Source: Gorsachius magnificus (Eukaryota > Chordata > Aves > Pelecaniformes > Ardeidae). Taken from it: a DNA stretch of 64,000 bases. The notes beneath the pieces are model-generated. The model searched no databases. It was not told the origin of the DNA and saw only the letters and a program-made list of their open reading frames with translations. The stretch is taken from contig CM067082.1 in NCBI GenBank assembly GCA_034008185.1, forward strand, positions 105,209,311 to 105,273,310. The letters are read 5' to 3'. This document shows positions 1 to 13,134 of this stretch, in pieces; position 1 is the stretch's first letter; each line of letters starts with the position of its first letter. A program made the translations under genes and the position numbers.

Positions 1-3000
1 TATTTGGTTTACTTAGACACTAAGCAACAGACTTCCTAATATAACTGATTTAAACAGAACAGATGTTAGGGGAGATGGAGAGATCAGAGGGGGAGGCTCT
101 ATGAGGAAAGTTGGATTGCTCACTACTGTTTTATTTCAGCCTGAGGCTTTTCGTAAGTTTTTGAAACAACCTGAGGAAAGACCTCCTTAGTAAACACTTC
201 AGTAGATGATGTTAAACAAGATATTGCTTAAGACTGAGTATGATGAAAGCTTCCTGCTTTGGTGTTGTAAACTGATACTCCTACTCACAGTCAGTTTTTA
301 AGGTTCATTTATTTCTAATGCATCTTTCATTTTTTACACAAGAATTGAAGTCAGTTGAAGAGTATTTTAATTTAGGAAACAAAAATGTTCTGCAGCGTGT
401 GTAACAGAAAATTTCAATCTCGTGGGCACTTTCACAGGCAGGACCAAGTCTTCATTATGGATATGGCATCTGATAAAGCCTCAAACATAGTCAAAATAGC
501 CACTGTCCCCATCACTAGTTCCTTGTATTCATATTTGCAACTGAACATTAAGTAGCAATTATTTTATTTAGGCTTTATCATTATTATATTAGAAATAAAT
601 GAAACTGTCTAACAAGCAGTCACCAGTTTTCTAGCAAACTGTCTCCTTCAACGTCTTATCCTTCTGCCAGTCTAGCTGTTGGGTTTTTGTTGCATATTTG
701 CCATTCTTCAGAGTTGAGACAAGCAGATTCAAGTTGGAAAGAACCGATAAGACAGATGAAAGAACAGAGTGACAAAATGCTAATAACAAAAGTTCAGTCA
801 ATTTGATAACATTTGTCTATTAATTGTTTAATAGAGCTGTAGAAGTCAACTCGGTATACACAAAAGGCCCAAAATTCTGATGCACCAGTTGTGCATGCCA
901 CAAAAAGCGGAGAGAAGAGTGTGAGAAGAGTTTTTGCTTTCTTACCAAGGACATCTACATGTTAGTGAAATAACTCAGAGACCTACCGGTGTTTAAAACA
1001 CATATTAAAAGATGACAGCTCCCAAAGGTAATTTGTGGTTGGCATATACGTGGGCCACAAATACAATTAAGTTTCTAGTCCCTGACATTTTTTAAGGAGC
1101 CTTCAAAGAGAAGCAAGGAGAACAAAACTGAAAAAGATTATTTTAACGGTTGAACTTAATTTGATTTATGAAAAGGAAAAAAATATCTGCTTGTTTGTGA
1201 TAGCAGGTAACTGGAATAAGGATGTAGGAAATTCTTCTGTAGCTAACAACGTTATAGTCATACCTGGATGAATGAACAGTAATGGAATCACGCAGGTTTG
1301 GAAATCCCCCAGTCCTACAAACCACAGAATGGGTCACTTACAACAAGCATAGTTCTGAAAATTCTGAGTCTATTTAGTACGTAAGACATGCATCTGTGTA
1401 GCTGGGTTAAATAAAGAGGATAAGTATTTACTGTAAAGAAAATACTGAATTCTAGTTTTGAAATAAAGTTTCTTATGCACAATTGGATAGGAAGAGTGCA
1501 AAGAACTGCTTTTATGTTGTATCTGGGTGCTGTTTATAGATACTGTTTTCTTAGTATTTGAGACAATGTATATCTAAGTGCACGCTGCATTGGTTGTATT
1601 ATTAAACAGGAGTTGGTGATCACCACTGAAATGAAAGACAGGTATCTAAGTGAATTCACAGATGCCATAGTAGGCATTTCTAATCAGGCCTCCTAGGGAA
1701 TTAATATCTGATTGTGTGCACAGGGTGTAATGTCATATTCTGGAGTTAAGATTATACTGAACTTCACTGAGTGTTGGAGGTACATCAGTTACTTCCCTAC
1801 ACAGTAAATCAATAATGTAAGTCCCTATGATTCAAAATAAAAAAAAGACAGAGAAAAACCTGAAAAATAACGTCCAGTAAGAGAGTAGCTAATACAATCA
1901 TATAAAGGACGACTGTGGGACCTTCTGGTGTTTTCACTGTCTGTAATTTTAAATTGGGAAGGATGACCTGATGAATGACCTGCTATCTTAACTACATGGA
2001 GATATGGCTCATTTCACTATCAAATCCAGATACACAGCCTGAAACGTTACTAGTAATAACCAAAAATATATGAAGTTATCATCATAAGTCTGCTAAGTAA
2101 TGCTTTGACCAAGGATATAAAAAAAATGGGGCCAAGTATTTTTATACTGATACCTTGTAAGCCTACACTACTTGGCAAATACAAAGCTTTCTTATTTTAC
2201 AAAGACTGATCTAGTATGGATGTCTCAAAAATCACTGCTAAGAAAACACCCTGCATTATGGGTGGATAAAATTTTAAGGGAACTTCTCTATAATTCTCCA
2301 TGATTGATAGAGTACTTTGTTAGGTGTCAACAATTCTGAATAATAAGGACTGTTCTCACGCTTACCAACATATTAAAAATATTCCACAAAATTTCAGATG
2401 ACCATGTTATAAAAGTGGGAAGACAATGAATAAGAACTAGTCGCAATACTATTGACAGTATGTGAATTTCAATTATCACACAATTTCTTTTTCCCTACTT
2501 TGTTGGTAAGCCTGCCTTACACAAGACTGGGTTCCAAAACTATTAACTTTTGATACAGAGGACACACCAGGGTGGGCTGGCAAGGAAAGGGAACAACTAA
2601 TGTTACTTCCAAACAAGGAAAATGCAAATCAAAGTGATAAAATGGATAGGATTCAATTATTTATAAATTTTATTTCTAGTCTATGGTAATAGCTTCCAGA
2701 TAAAAAGAGTATAAACCAAGAATAAATGACATTTATTTTGGGAACTGCAAATGCTCAATTCCAAGGTCTGCGACTGGCTATCACATATACTTACTTATGG
2801 ACATGGACCAAAAAAGGCAGCACATGGCATCAGTGATAGCTATGAAATTTGATACCCTGGCAAGCTACAGAAAATTGGTTTCAGTATTCTTGGTGGCAGA
2901 AAGTAACAGTTTGGTGAAATTACAAAGAAAAGGGTCACATTCCTTAATTTACATTTGCAGCTGATTTTCCACTCCCTTTTTCTTTTTGACTACAGAACAT

Positions 3001-6000
3001 TATTTTCATTTACTTACCCTAGAAAACAAAGCTTACCAAAAAACTTTTGAAAAGCATGCAAGCTTCTTCATGTAACTTCTGCTATTTGCAGTGTATGAGT
3101 TGCAAGAAGTGCGGAAGCCATAACAAAAGCCACAGAATGGGAGTGTGTGCGTATCTTTTCCTCTGCCTATATATGTTTGTATATAGCTACATGTGCTCAT
3201 ATCTGTATAAACCAAGTTTGGGCTTTAATTCTGACAATTTGAATTTTGGCCCATGAGTGCAACATAGGTTTCTCTTAGCAGCCCCGTTAGTAGGATTATC
3301 TTTTAGACAGGAACATTAAAAGCTACTGGGCATGAGTGTAGTCACATCAGTCACTCCATGATGTGCGGCTAGCTAGGAGAACTGCACTAGTGATCGTGCA
3401 GTCTGCTACCATAACTTGAGTTCAGGAGAGATATTTATTAATTTGTAATTACAGAAAACCAAAACCAAAATATGTTTTATATTCATACGATGTAAACTCA
3501 AATATGGTAACAAATCCTTAGTCACTACTATTTACCAAATTACTCTTTCGGTGATTTTGCCAAGAAATAGCCTTAGGACTACTTATCTTAAAAGTAAACA
3601 GGCAAATATTGTTATGGAAATGAAACAACAGATCACTGAGGATCTTCACAGTTGCTTGATAACACGCTGCAAAACTAGATACCCAGCAGAGGTTATATGA
3701 AATAACTGGAAGCAGCTTCACTACCTAAGCTATTTTAAGAAATGGAATAGGATGCGTATTAAAAATAATTTTTGTTTATTTTGATTAATTATTTACATCT
3801 TAAAAAGATGTAAAATACTTAATGTGCTGAATTCTGATATTTAGTTTGGAAAAAAAAATATAAAAAATCTGGAGAGAAAGAGTTCACAGAAAACATGACA
3901 ACAGCGTTTCCTCTTTGTGCTTTTAAAGGAGAGTACCTGTGCGTTGAGCTTAGGGCACTCCTGATTCTTCTGTCCTTGATTTTGTCCTACTGCAACAGCA
4001 TAGGTGGCAAGCAGAGTCCAGAGATGCAGGGCTTGCATACAGGCTGCCAACAAAAACCAACCAAATCCTTTTAAGAATTGGTCTGCTATATTATGTGATC
4101 TTTGCTATTCCTGCTGTATAGAAATAAACGCAGGCATGCATGGTACATAGCTATGTCACTCTGAAAATACCCATGCTCAAGACTACTCTGATACATATTT
4201 AAAAGTAGAAGAATGATTAAGTTGAATTAACCTATTCAATAAAAACTGGTAAATATTCCTTCAATGCTGTTGCCAATTCTGTGCTATCAATTTTTTTTTT
4301 TTTTTAAATACAATTTGTCTCAATAAACAACTGCAAGTAATGCCTCAGAGCTCATAACACTGGCTTAAAAATGCAGGCAGAAGACAGTCAGTACTGCTGA
4401 CAGAAGCTGTGCACACTTACCAGAGGGTTTTGCAGGAGCAGCTGCAGAAGCAAAAGAAAATTCCTCTTGCTTGAGAAACACTAATATAGCAGCACAAAGT
4501 GCAGTTGAGGGCGTTTCCAAATACAGCCTGACTAATCCCCGTGCAAAACCCCAGGGTCCTGTGACGCACATCAGCAATGCACAGCCATTTGTTATGCTCA
4601 GCAGTACAGCCTGACAGGCTTACAGCTGATCAGCTGGTGTACCAACAACAAAACCTTTGACCTTCACTGAATGAACAGCTTTCATGGATGCAGCAGGCAA
4701 ATTGGGACGGCTCTAGTAAAGGAAGGGAGCTTGTTTTTCAAGTTTACTACTTTGTTACTTTTTAACCCTTTTACAAAATCCTTCCAAGTATTTTAGGATT
4801 TCCTGTTGCATAGTGCAACAAATTTCTTACAGGTCATTGACATGGTCTTATTAATGTTTACAAGGGAGCACATATTTATTTGTGTAGAAGCAGCAAATTA
4901 ATTAATCTTTGCTTTGACTTTAATTATCTATGTGATACTGAAACGGGAACTGAAGGAGGCTTGTTTGTCAGGATTTTTGAGAGACAAGGAGACTCAACAC
5001 GTATTCAGAAGTTTGTCATTAGGCATGTTGCCTGATCAAAGACAGTAACTAGGTGACACAGAAGACGTATTTAAAAGGAATCTTTTTTACTCTGAGAGGA
5101 TGAAGGAAGTATTGTCTAATCTTATTTACACTTCAAAGCTGCATAAATGCTTGGAAGTGTCACCTGAAGCTAACTCTTGCTATAGCAAAGGTACAAGCTT
5201 CCCTGTACTCTCCCTTACTTCATGTACAACCTTAAGTTTATGATCACTAGTTCAAGCTGCCAGATCTAACCACAAACATCAGACCAATTCATACGTGGCC
5301 ATGAATGTGATCAGCGCAATTGTCAGAACTGAAGCAAGGGCAGGTTACTAGTGTAGCACATACAAACCCCCTATTGCTGTAACACCCGCCGTGCCCCCCC
5401 GGCCTCTAGAAATGCAGTAATTACGAAAATTTCCTTTTAAGAAGGATGTACTGGTTTTCTGTATTTAAAAATATCAACAGACTTTTTCTGAATGGTACAG
5501 TGGATCCGTATACATTTTGTGTCTGCTTTCCAGCTGTAGGTCAGTATGTACTGTGTCAGGATTCTTCAGACTCTGACCTACACCAAGTACTTTAATTTTT
5601 TTTCAGTTGTGCTCTCTGTGTTTTGACCCAACGAAACAACTAGTGAATATTTCAGCTGATACAAAACGTGCAACTTTCATCAACACTCATCCCCTTAGAA
5701 CTGAACAAGATCCCCCAAAATGTACATATTAAGGTCTGCTGTATCCCGGGGCAGCAAAACTGTTTGAAAGGTGTGTTCAAAGGATAATGTAACCCCTGCA
5801 AAGACTCTATATAGTAAATCTAACTTACTTGGCATTGATATTTGCCAGGATTCATAGCTCCCATTAAATCTACTTGTTATGGCATTTGTATATTGTTGCA
5901 ATAGGTAACACACAGGGAATATTACCTTTTACAGTATTTTGATACAGTTAGCATGCTTTTGGTTATAATATCTCTGTAGTGTTTGGGAAAGCTATGTATA

Positions 6001-6383
6001 ATGCAGTATCTTGAATAAATATGAAATATTTGCACAACAAAAAGCTGTAGCTTATGACAGTGCTGCATTTCCAATTTTAGTGTTCTTATGAACACTGAAG
6101 TAAAATATGCTTGCTAAATGAATCATGCAGTTCAGGTAAAGGCATCACTTTATGCACTCAATTTGCAAAGTTACCTGTCTTTGGACTTTTATATATTTCA
6201 AAGGTGACAATGGCACTGACATAAATGAGTCTTGTGAACCTCATAGGTGAGACTGGGATGTGGTGGGGCTGGCCTTTTGATATTCTGGTACTTCTCAGAT
6301 GTGATGAAAAAATTAATTCTAATGCCATCAAGAGTTTAAAGAAAGTTAGCTTGCTCTTCATGAAAGTTGGAAAAAAGAAGGCT

Positions 6384-6426
6384 TTTTTCACACAGAAGAA
6401 GAGAGAGAGAGAGGAAAAAAAAAAGA
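6384..6426. repeat. Purine-rich low-complexity run
   Basis: This short run of GAA, GA and A on the plus strand lies in the NT5C3A intron. It inflates two overlapping short open frames that look like nothing else. It is ordinary intronic low-complexity sequence. Confidence 0.7.
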
Positions 6427-9400
6427 ACAGCACTTAAAACATTAGATGATTTGTCATTCATACAAGACTAGGAAAATGTTCAACTTTATATGGTGGTGTG
6501 TTAGGTGAACCTGGTTTGTAGAGATTCAGGATGCTCTTAAAGAGTATGAAGCACTTGAAGTTTTAGCCTGAAGCAAAGTAAAACTGGTTCTACCAGTCCT
6601 TACACACCTCTGCCCTAAGCTGCACCTATTTGTGGAAAGAAATGAACACAGCACAGATAAGTTATGTAAGCAAGTAAGCCGAACTCTTTTTTTCAGTAAA
6701 AAGTCGAATACTTCAACTAAACTGACATCAGCTCTTAAAGATCAAGAAAGAGGTCATATTTGAGTCATTTCTGTCCATTTGAATTAGAATATTTGCTACA
6801 AAGACTAAACGTGACTGAATCATATCTACATTATAAACATTAGCGCGTAGCTTACTACATTTTATTCCTGTTTAGCGAGCCTCCTACAACTGAACAACTT
6901 TTAATATATCCCTGTATATTTAGTATATTGCCCAACTTTACTTGAGCAATACCTTGTTTTATTGCAGGGGTTGACTTTAAATATTAAGAAACTGTATTTG
7001 CTTTTCTAATTTTGCTTTTGTAGTAAGTCTACTTTGTACATTTTCTTCAAAGCAGACTACTTGATATAATCTCCACAAAACAGGGAAAGCTAACTGAACC
7101 TTAGCACTTAAGTACCAAAACTAAGCAGAAGAAACAAACCAGCATAAAAGAATTTTATTCAAACATTATCTTTATTCATGCCCTAATGAACTGAATTAAC
7201 GAGCAGCATACTGGTTCCAGCAATAGCTTTTCATACTTCTAAGTGACAATTACAAGGGTAATAAGATAAATGCTCAGTTTGATGGAGCTGGGGTAAATAA
7301 AGGTTTAGAAAGATGCCTTTTTGGCATTTGGATACCACTTACTTTTCCAGTACCGCTTTGGTGTAAAAAAATGCTACCAATATTTACAGCTGGTATGATG
7401 CAATACAGAAATACTATTTGTAGATGAAAGTGTGTGTCTTACAGAGATGACTCATGAGGAATGTAAGAGATTCTTTAAACAGAAAGAGCTTGAACAGTAC
7501 TTGCTATGGAAAAATGCTAAGAACATATTAGAGACTGAATTCATTAAACGATGACAAACCCACAGAAGACACATGCTAAGGAAGCGAGGGTCTTAACCTG
7601 AATAGCTTTAAGACTCAGCAGTACCCCTTTAGCTGAGAATTTGTTTTGTCCACTCAGCTATCATATTTTAAAAAGGCAAAAATAAATGCACGCACAGAAC
7701 AGATTAGAGGAGGTAAACACTGTATCACAAGACATATTTAGCAACTTTATTTGATAGAGATTTTCTAGATCTGATCAGAGATCAATCTTTCTTTACAATA
7801 CAAGAGAAAACTTGAGATCATCTATAGTCTGACCACTTATGACTGTATTGAACACATAGTTATTAGTGCTAACACATAGACTCAAATGTATAAAGAACAG
7901 CTACACTTAAGTATTTATTCCTGTTTTGTTTAATACGACAATCACCATGATGTTGCACTTACTGAAAAATAGTATTTCAATAAAACCACTGTAATTCATT
8001 AAAAAGATAAGGCTACATAAAGACACATTTTAATTCAGCAAGATAAATGCATGTTTTAAATATGGGGTAGATCATCAGTTTCATTAGGACTAAGCAAAGG
8101 TTTTAAGCAGTGGACAAGAACAGTGATTAGCTTATGTTAAGGTCATACAGTGTGATAAATTATTCTGGTTTAATGATCTCTCAAGGTGGTTACCTTAAGA
8201 AAGGCTATGAGGTCAGAATTGGAAGGGGCTTTTTTGCATGGGTTTTTTGTTTTTGTTTTTTAAAGGAGTTTCTGCAGTTCTGGAAATCTAAAATGAATAG
8301 GGTTTTTAGCACCAGTTCGAAACATGTAGGAAGCCATGACTTGCACTTCTATATGGAATTGATTATTCAGATGAGAGAATAAAAGATACTGCAGCATCAT
8401 TGTCCTTGTACACCTTCCTCTTCTGCTTACAAGAATGCTCTAAAAGCAGAGATTTCTGCTGGTGATAAATTGACATTTTGAATCTTACAAGAGAGTAGGA
8501 ATGAAGGCAAGCCAAATATATTGCTGACTTGGTATCTTAAAGTCCAGGTAATAGAACACAGGGTTAAGAGGTTTTGATGGACTTACACACGTTAATCAAA
8601 GACATATTTCTCAAACACAAACAAAACTTATTATTACACATTACAAATGTGTACAGTGTATTGTTACACATTACAAAACTCAGAACTGTAACAACTGTGG
8701 TAATAGAAGTTAACACTTCATGCAATATTTCAAATCCTCTATAGAAGTCTATGAAGAATTAATAGTAACTAGGGCCTGGATTTACAGTATTTCATGTGAT
8801 CTCCTGTCAATTATTACTCCAAGCAAAAATTTAGTCTCTTTCTGAGGGAAAATATGGGGTACAAACCATACAGAACCAGTTCTGAAGATTCTGAAGATTG
8901 AATGAATACAGCTCAGGGCAGGCAACTTCTCCCTCCAATTGTATGTTAAGGGAATTGCCTCATCTCTGTGCTTTGGTCCCACTCCCTCACTTTGGAGAGA
9001 ATTAACATTTGAAACTGGTAGGTTAAAAAACCAAAAGCTATATATTGTCTAGTAATCAGTGACTAGACTATCTAGAAATGACCAAGCGATCTTCAGTCAG
9101 TAACCACCTATCTTGGAAATACCAGTCTATAAATGGTATCGTACCTGAGCCAGAGTTTAATTTGATGCTTTTTTCTTAACCATTCCTCTCCTCTTCTTGC
9201 AAAAAAAAAATTAAATCTAAAAGTAAGCAAGCTCAGGACAATATTAATAGGTTACTACATTATGCTTAAATTCTACAAATAGCTTCTAAAGCACTAGAAA
9301 AGAAAGAAGAAATCAAGGTTGTGACACTCACTCAATCCAGGGCAGAGGAAAACTAAGCCTTTTTTCTTGGCCTTCACACTTACATTTCAGTGGTGCCTAT

Positions 9401-9439
9401 TCTTATCAATGCTTTCTGGATAGCCCTCTTTATAAATCC

Positions 9440-9790
9440 ATTATGCACTTGCAGCTTAAATAGCAAATACAGTTCTGGTTTCCCTACCTTACAGGGGACA
9501 GAGCAGAACTGGAAAAGGGCAGTAAGAATGAGCCATGATATGAAAAGCTTCCATACAATGAACAATTGAATGTAATAGAATTCTTCAGCCTGGAAAAGAA
9601 ATGACTGGATGGCATAGAAAAGGTTAATAGGGAACAACTATTCACTATCTCTTCCAGTGTAAGAGGTAGAGGTCATCAACTAAAATTAACAGAAGGCACA
9701 TTCAAAACAAATGAAAGGAGTCAGCTACAGGTCACACAAGTAAAGTAGTAAGATGCGGAATTGCTTTCTGGTGATACTGTAAGTTTACAC
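9440..9790 (+). mobile_element. Decayed CR1 LINE 3' fragment
   Basis: The order of recognisable words follows the CR1 reverse-transcriptase C-terminus and 3' tail on the plus strand. It starts with a remnant of the frame meaning 'standard phrase: recorded in front of the tail' (cagttctggtttccctac), then gcagaactggaaaagggcag, then ttcagcctggaaaagaa, then a tail with many substitutions. There is no open frame. It is far more diverged than the CR1 copies in BBS9 introns, so it is probably an older subfamily. The boundaries are approximate. Confidence 0.65.
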
Positions 9791-11396
9791 AGCCTTAAAA
9801 TGTACTGGATAACAACATGAAAATAGTTCGTCTTAAATTACAGACACTGTCTCTGAAATACAAGCTGCTGGAGGCTGGGAAATCATTCTGGAAAAAAAAA
9901 ATATCATGACAACTTGCCCCATTCTTATGCTTTCTCTGGGCCTCTGCTATAGACCACTGCTAGACAGATGATATCAGGCAAGACCTTTCATGGAAGGTAA
10001 GTCAACACTCCCTGTTTGTAACATGTGACAGCATGAAGAATCATTTGCTGTTCATAATAGTGCTTCAGTTTCATTTCAAGTACCTCATTTTTTACCCCAA
10101 CCTTCCTTTTTCCTACTGGTTCATCTTCAGAGAGCAGAGATACAGAAAAATTCATTTTTGACAAATCAGAATTTTTGAATTTGAGTGGTACTCTCATTTT
10201 CCTTTAATAGTGCTACGGTAACAGGATAGATGTTGGATTCTGGTTATCTGAAAGATCCACTTCACTCTCATGTTACACAGAATCTGATGCTTACAGAAAG
10301 AATGCTTACAGGTGAGGTTGCTGGCACAACTAATTCTTCTTCAAAATACCTAGGCAAAGAGTATAGAATTCTAAGAAATGCCAGTATGAAGATAGTGTGA
10401 TACATTTATAAATTCTTAATTAGCTATCAGGTGTGCAAAAGCTCACCTTGCATGGTAACGTAACTTTGATGACCTATAGCAAACCATACATTTGCATGTA
10501 TACTTTTTATAATTAAATATCCTGTATATATCTATATGCACATGCATTGAAAGAACTTAAAACAAATGCTTGTTTCCTTAGAAGCTTCCCAAGTAACGCT
10601 ATCTAGAATGGAATTTGCATTAAGCCCAAGGCCTAGACTGAAGCAGTTGCTGCTGCTTCTCTTCTTCTCTTATCTGCTCCTAAGAAAAAAACATCTGCTC
10701 AGATTTTTTTTCACTAAGCCTAAGAATGCTGTATCTAGATCAAATAAACTCTGACCCTTGAATGGTGGAGTTGGGGGACCCAGTTTGAAAGCAAAGTCAG
10801 CAGGACAAAGTTTAATCTACAATGCATTACCAGACACTACAATTCTGATGGAAGAATGTAGTGCTAATAAAATATTCCAATTCAAGTTACACACTGAGAC
10901 TAATTAAGTTTAATTAACTGTTAGGATCTCTTTTGAGTACAGACCCTTCTTCAAATTTGACAAAATAATCTGTTAAGTCTAAAGATGAAGTACAGTTACC
11001 GTAAACTCATTCGAAAGATAATAGTCAGCCTGATGACTTGAGGTGTGATGGATTGTTTTGCCTCCGTGTATCATTGTTTTGTGGGTGTTTCTGACTGCTG
11101 GATCCATTCAAAGATGCAACTGAATGTTCCTCATCTCTTGAACTGCTGTGTATTTGCCCTCTGGAAGTGATACAGGACATGTTCAAAGCCAGTTTGTACT
11201 AACACAACCACTACTACACTTTGTCCTATACTACTACTACTGCTAATGTACCAATATTGCTGCTGCTTTTTACTAATTCCTACTCTTCAGTTTCACATAC
11301 AATTTTTCCATGGTAACATGCAGACCAGATTGAGGTTTACCCATAACTGATTTATGTTGCAAAGGCAGGTCCAATCCAGAGTAAGCATTGTGTTAA

Positions 11397-11473
11397 TAAG
11401 TGTAAAAGTGTAAGTGTACAAATTACACTTTTAAGTGTAAAAACTGTAAAAACTGTAAAAATTACACTTTTAG
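11397..11473. repeat. Short AT-rich tandem and inverted repeat
   Basis: Copies of a roughly 10-nt word (aagtgtaaaa, ctgtaaaaa) repeat in tandem. The flanking words taaaagtgtaa and ttacactttta are inverse complements, so the segment can also fold. It is likely a slipped, locally duplicated intronic sequence with no evident function. Confidence 0.6.
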
Positions 11474-12943
11474 TCTGATAACTAACAAGTTTCCAACAAA
11501 GAGGGTAAGCTTTAAACGAACAGGGTTAATGATACATTTCAATGGCATTCATCCTGTCAACATTAAGGTAGAGTAAAACAAACTCTTAGGTAAAAACAAA
11601 AGCTCTAATAAACTTGGATTATTTCAGTGATCCAGTTTGCAAAGCAGACAAACAACAGTTCTTTATATAAGGGTACAGGAAGGAAGCTACAGCTAATGAG
11701 TGGGGAAACATGTAAGAACAAGTACATTTGAACAGGAATCTTTCTTGGTGGCAAAATCATCTATATTCAGACACTTAATGAATCTTCACTGTCCCAGTCT
11801 GGGCCTTGTCCCACCCCTTTATAAAAAATTACAAGTTAAATAAATTAATTCTTATTTTTAAAAGGTTGGCATATTATGAAAGCAGAAGTCACATTTCCTT
11901 CTAGCAATAGGCATTATTTACATAATTTATAAAAATGTTATTAAAATGATTTTTTAAATTATTGTCTAAGTCAGTGCAGTTCTGTATTCTTTTGTGGCAT
12001 TACTGAACTAAAAGAATATAGTCATTTTCAGTATTTAAACATGGTGTCTTCTTTGACCTGCATGCTGCAACCTTAAGCATATGTCCACTTGTACTGAAAA
12101 ATGCCTCATCTTTTTTTAACATTTGAGTAAATCACTCTATTGATACAAAGATTAGACAAATTAGAAAAATCCAGTTGACTTTTAATGAGCACTGTTTTTC
12201 TTTTTCCTAAACAGTCAGAAACTCCACATAAATAACCTAAGATAGAGATGACCAACACAACAGCTGCAGATTCCAACTTAATGGCACAGTGCCAGTCAAG
12301 CTGCTGCATGATTGACATGGGACTAAAAATCTGCCTCCTGCAATTACCCTAAGTTCTCTGATTTTTTTACAGCAGGTCACTATTGGTTATTGATTAGTTT
12401 TGGGTCACAGAAAGCTGCTGACATCCAGTAACTGGTCAACGTAACTCGTATATGAAGACCTCTGCCCCTGGAAGAAATAGTCACTACAGATCAACTGCTG
12501 CACAGTAACGTGAGTGCAAGAAGGCTGGGGAAAAGTTAGACTCCATGTCCTAACTTCTATTTTCCACATCCTCCACAACAGTATACTTACCCCACTCTCT
12601 TGCCCAGTCTTATCTAGCCTTATATTTCTTTGCATGCTGGTTAGGAAAGGAGGTCAGGAAGAATAGTTGTGAGCTATGCCTGCCTCTCAGTTGCACTTGG
12701 CATGTCACGGGATAGCCAAATTTCAGTGCCGAGTATGTGACAGGCAGCAGATACATAGCTGCTACTCCAGGCCCTCTGCATGCAGGAGCAGTTCAGTTGT
12801 ACGTGTCTGACCTGGAGTCAGGTAGTAGCCAAGAAATGCCAGTCGTTGTGGGATAGGATTTCTTAAATGACAGGTTGCTTACAAAATAGTGTATATTCGT
12901 CTTCAGAGATCTATGGCGCAAGCCGATACAAAATTCATACTAG

Positions 12944-12956
12944 TGCCACCTGCTGG
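12944..12956 (-). promoter_or_regulatory. CTCF-like core motif
   Basis: tgccacctgctgg matches the CTCF consensus YGCCMYCTNSTGG at every position, which is the core on the minus strand. It sits in NT5C3A intron 1. A single motif match of this length is expected by chance now and then, so occupancy is unproven. Confidence 0.35.
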
Positions 12957-13095
12957 GCTACAAAGTCTGCTGCAGCTCAACTAGCTAAAATTTAAATCTT
13001 GAGAATTACCATCTGACAAAGGCACCAGATTATAGCAATAAAATCTAACAGTATGCTTCTCTTCTGATATTTTTCCTTAAACTCTCTCCAAGACT

Positions 13096-13134
13096 TACTC
13101 TTCACAGTAAGTGAAGAGTATACTGTAGTATACT
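13096..13134. repeat. Two overlapping perfect hairpins
   Basis: Positions 13,096-13,105 and 13,111-13,120 are exact inverse complements (10-bp arms, 5-nt loop). A second perfect hairpin uses 13,117-13,123 and 13,128-13,134 (7-bp arms, 4-nt loop). The two share bases 13,117-13,120 and so cannot form together. Confidence 0.75.

Noticed and set aside
6158..6437. Overlapping frames of 91 and 70 codons on opposite strands
   Set aside because: Both are inflated by the purine run, with no homology or splice context.
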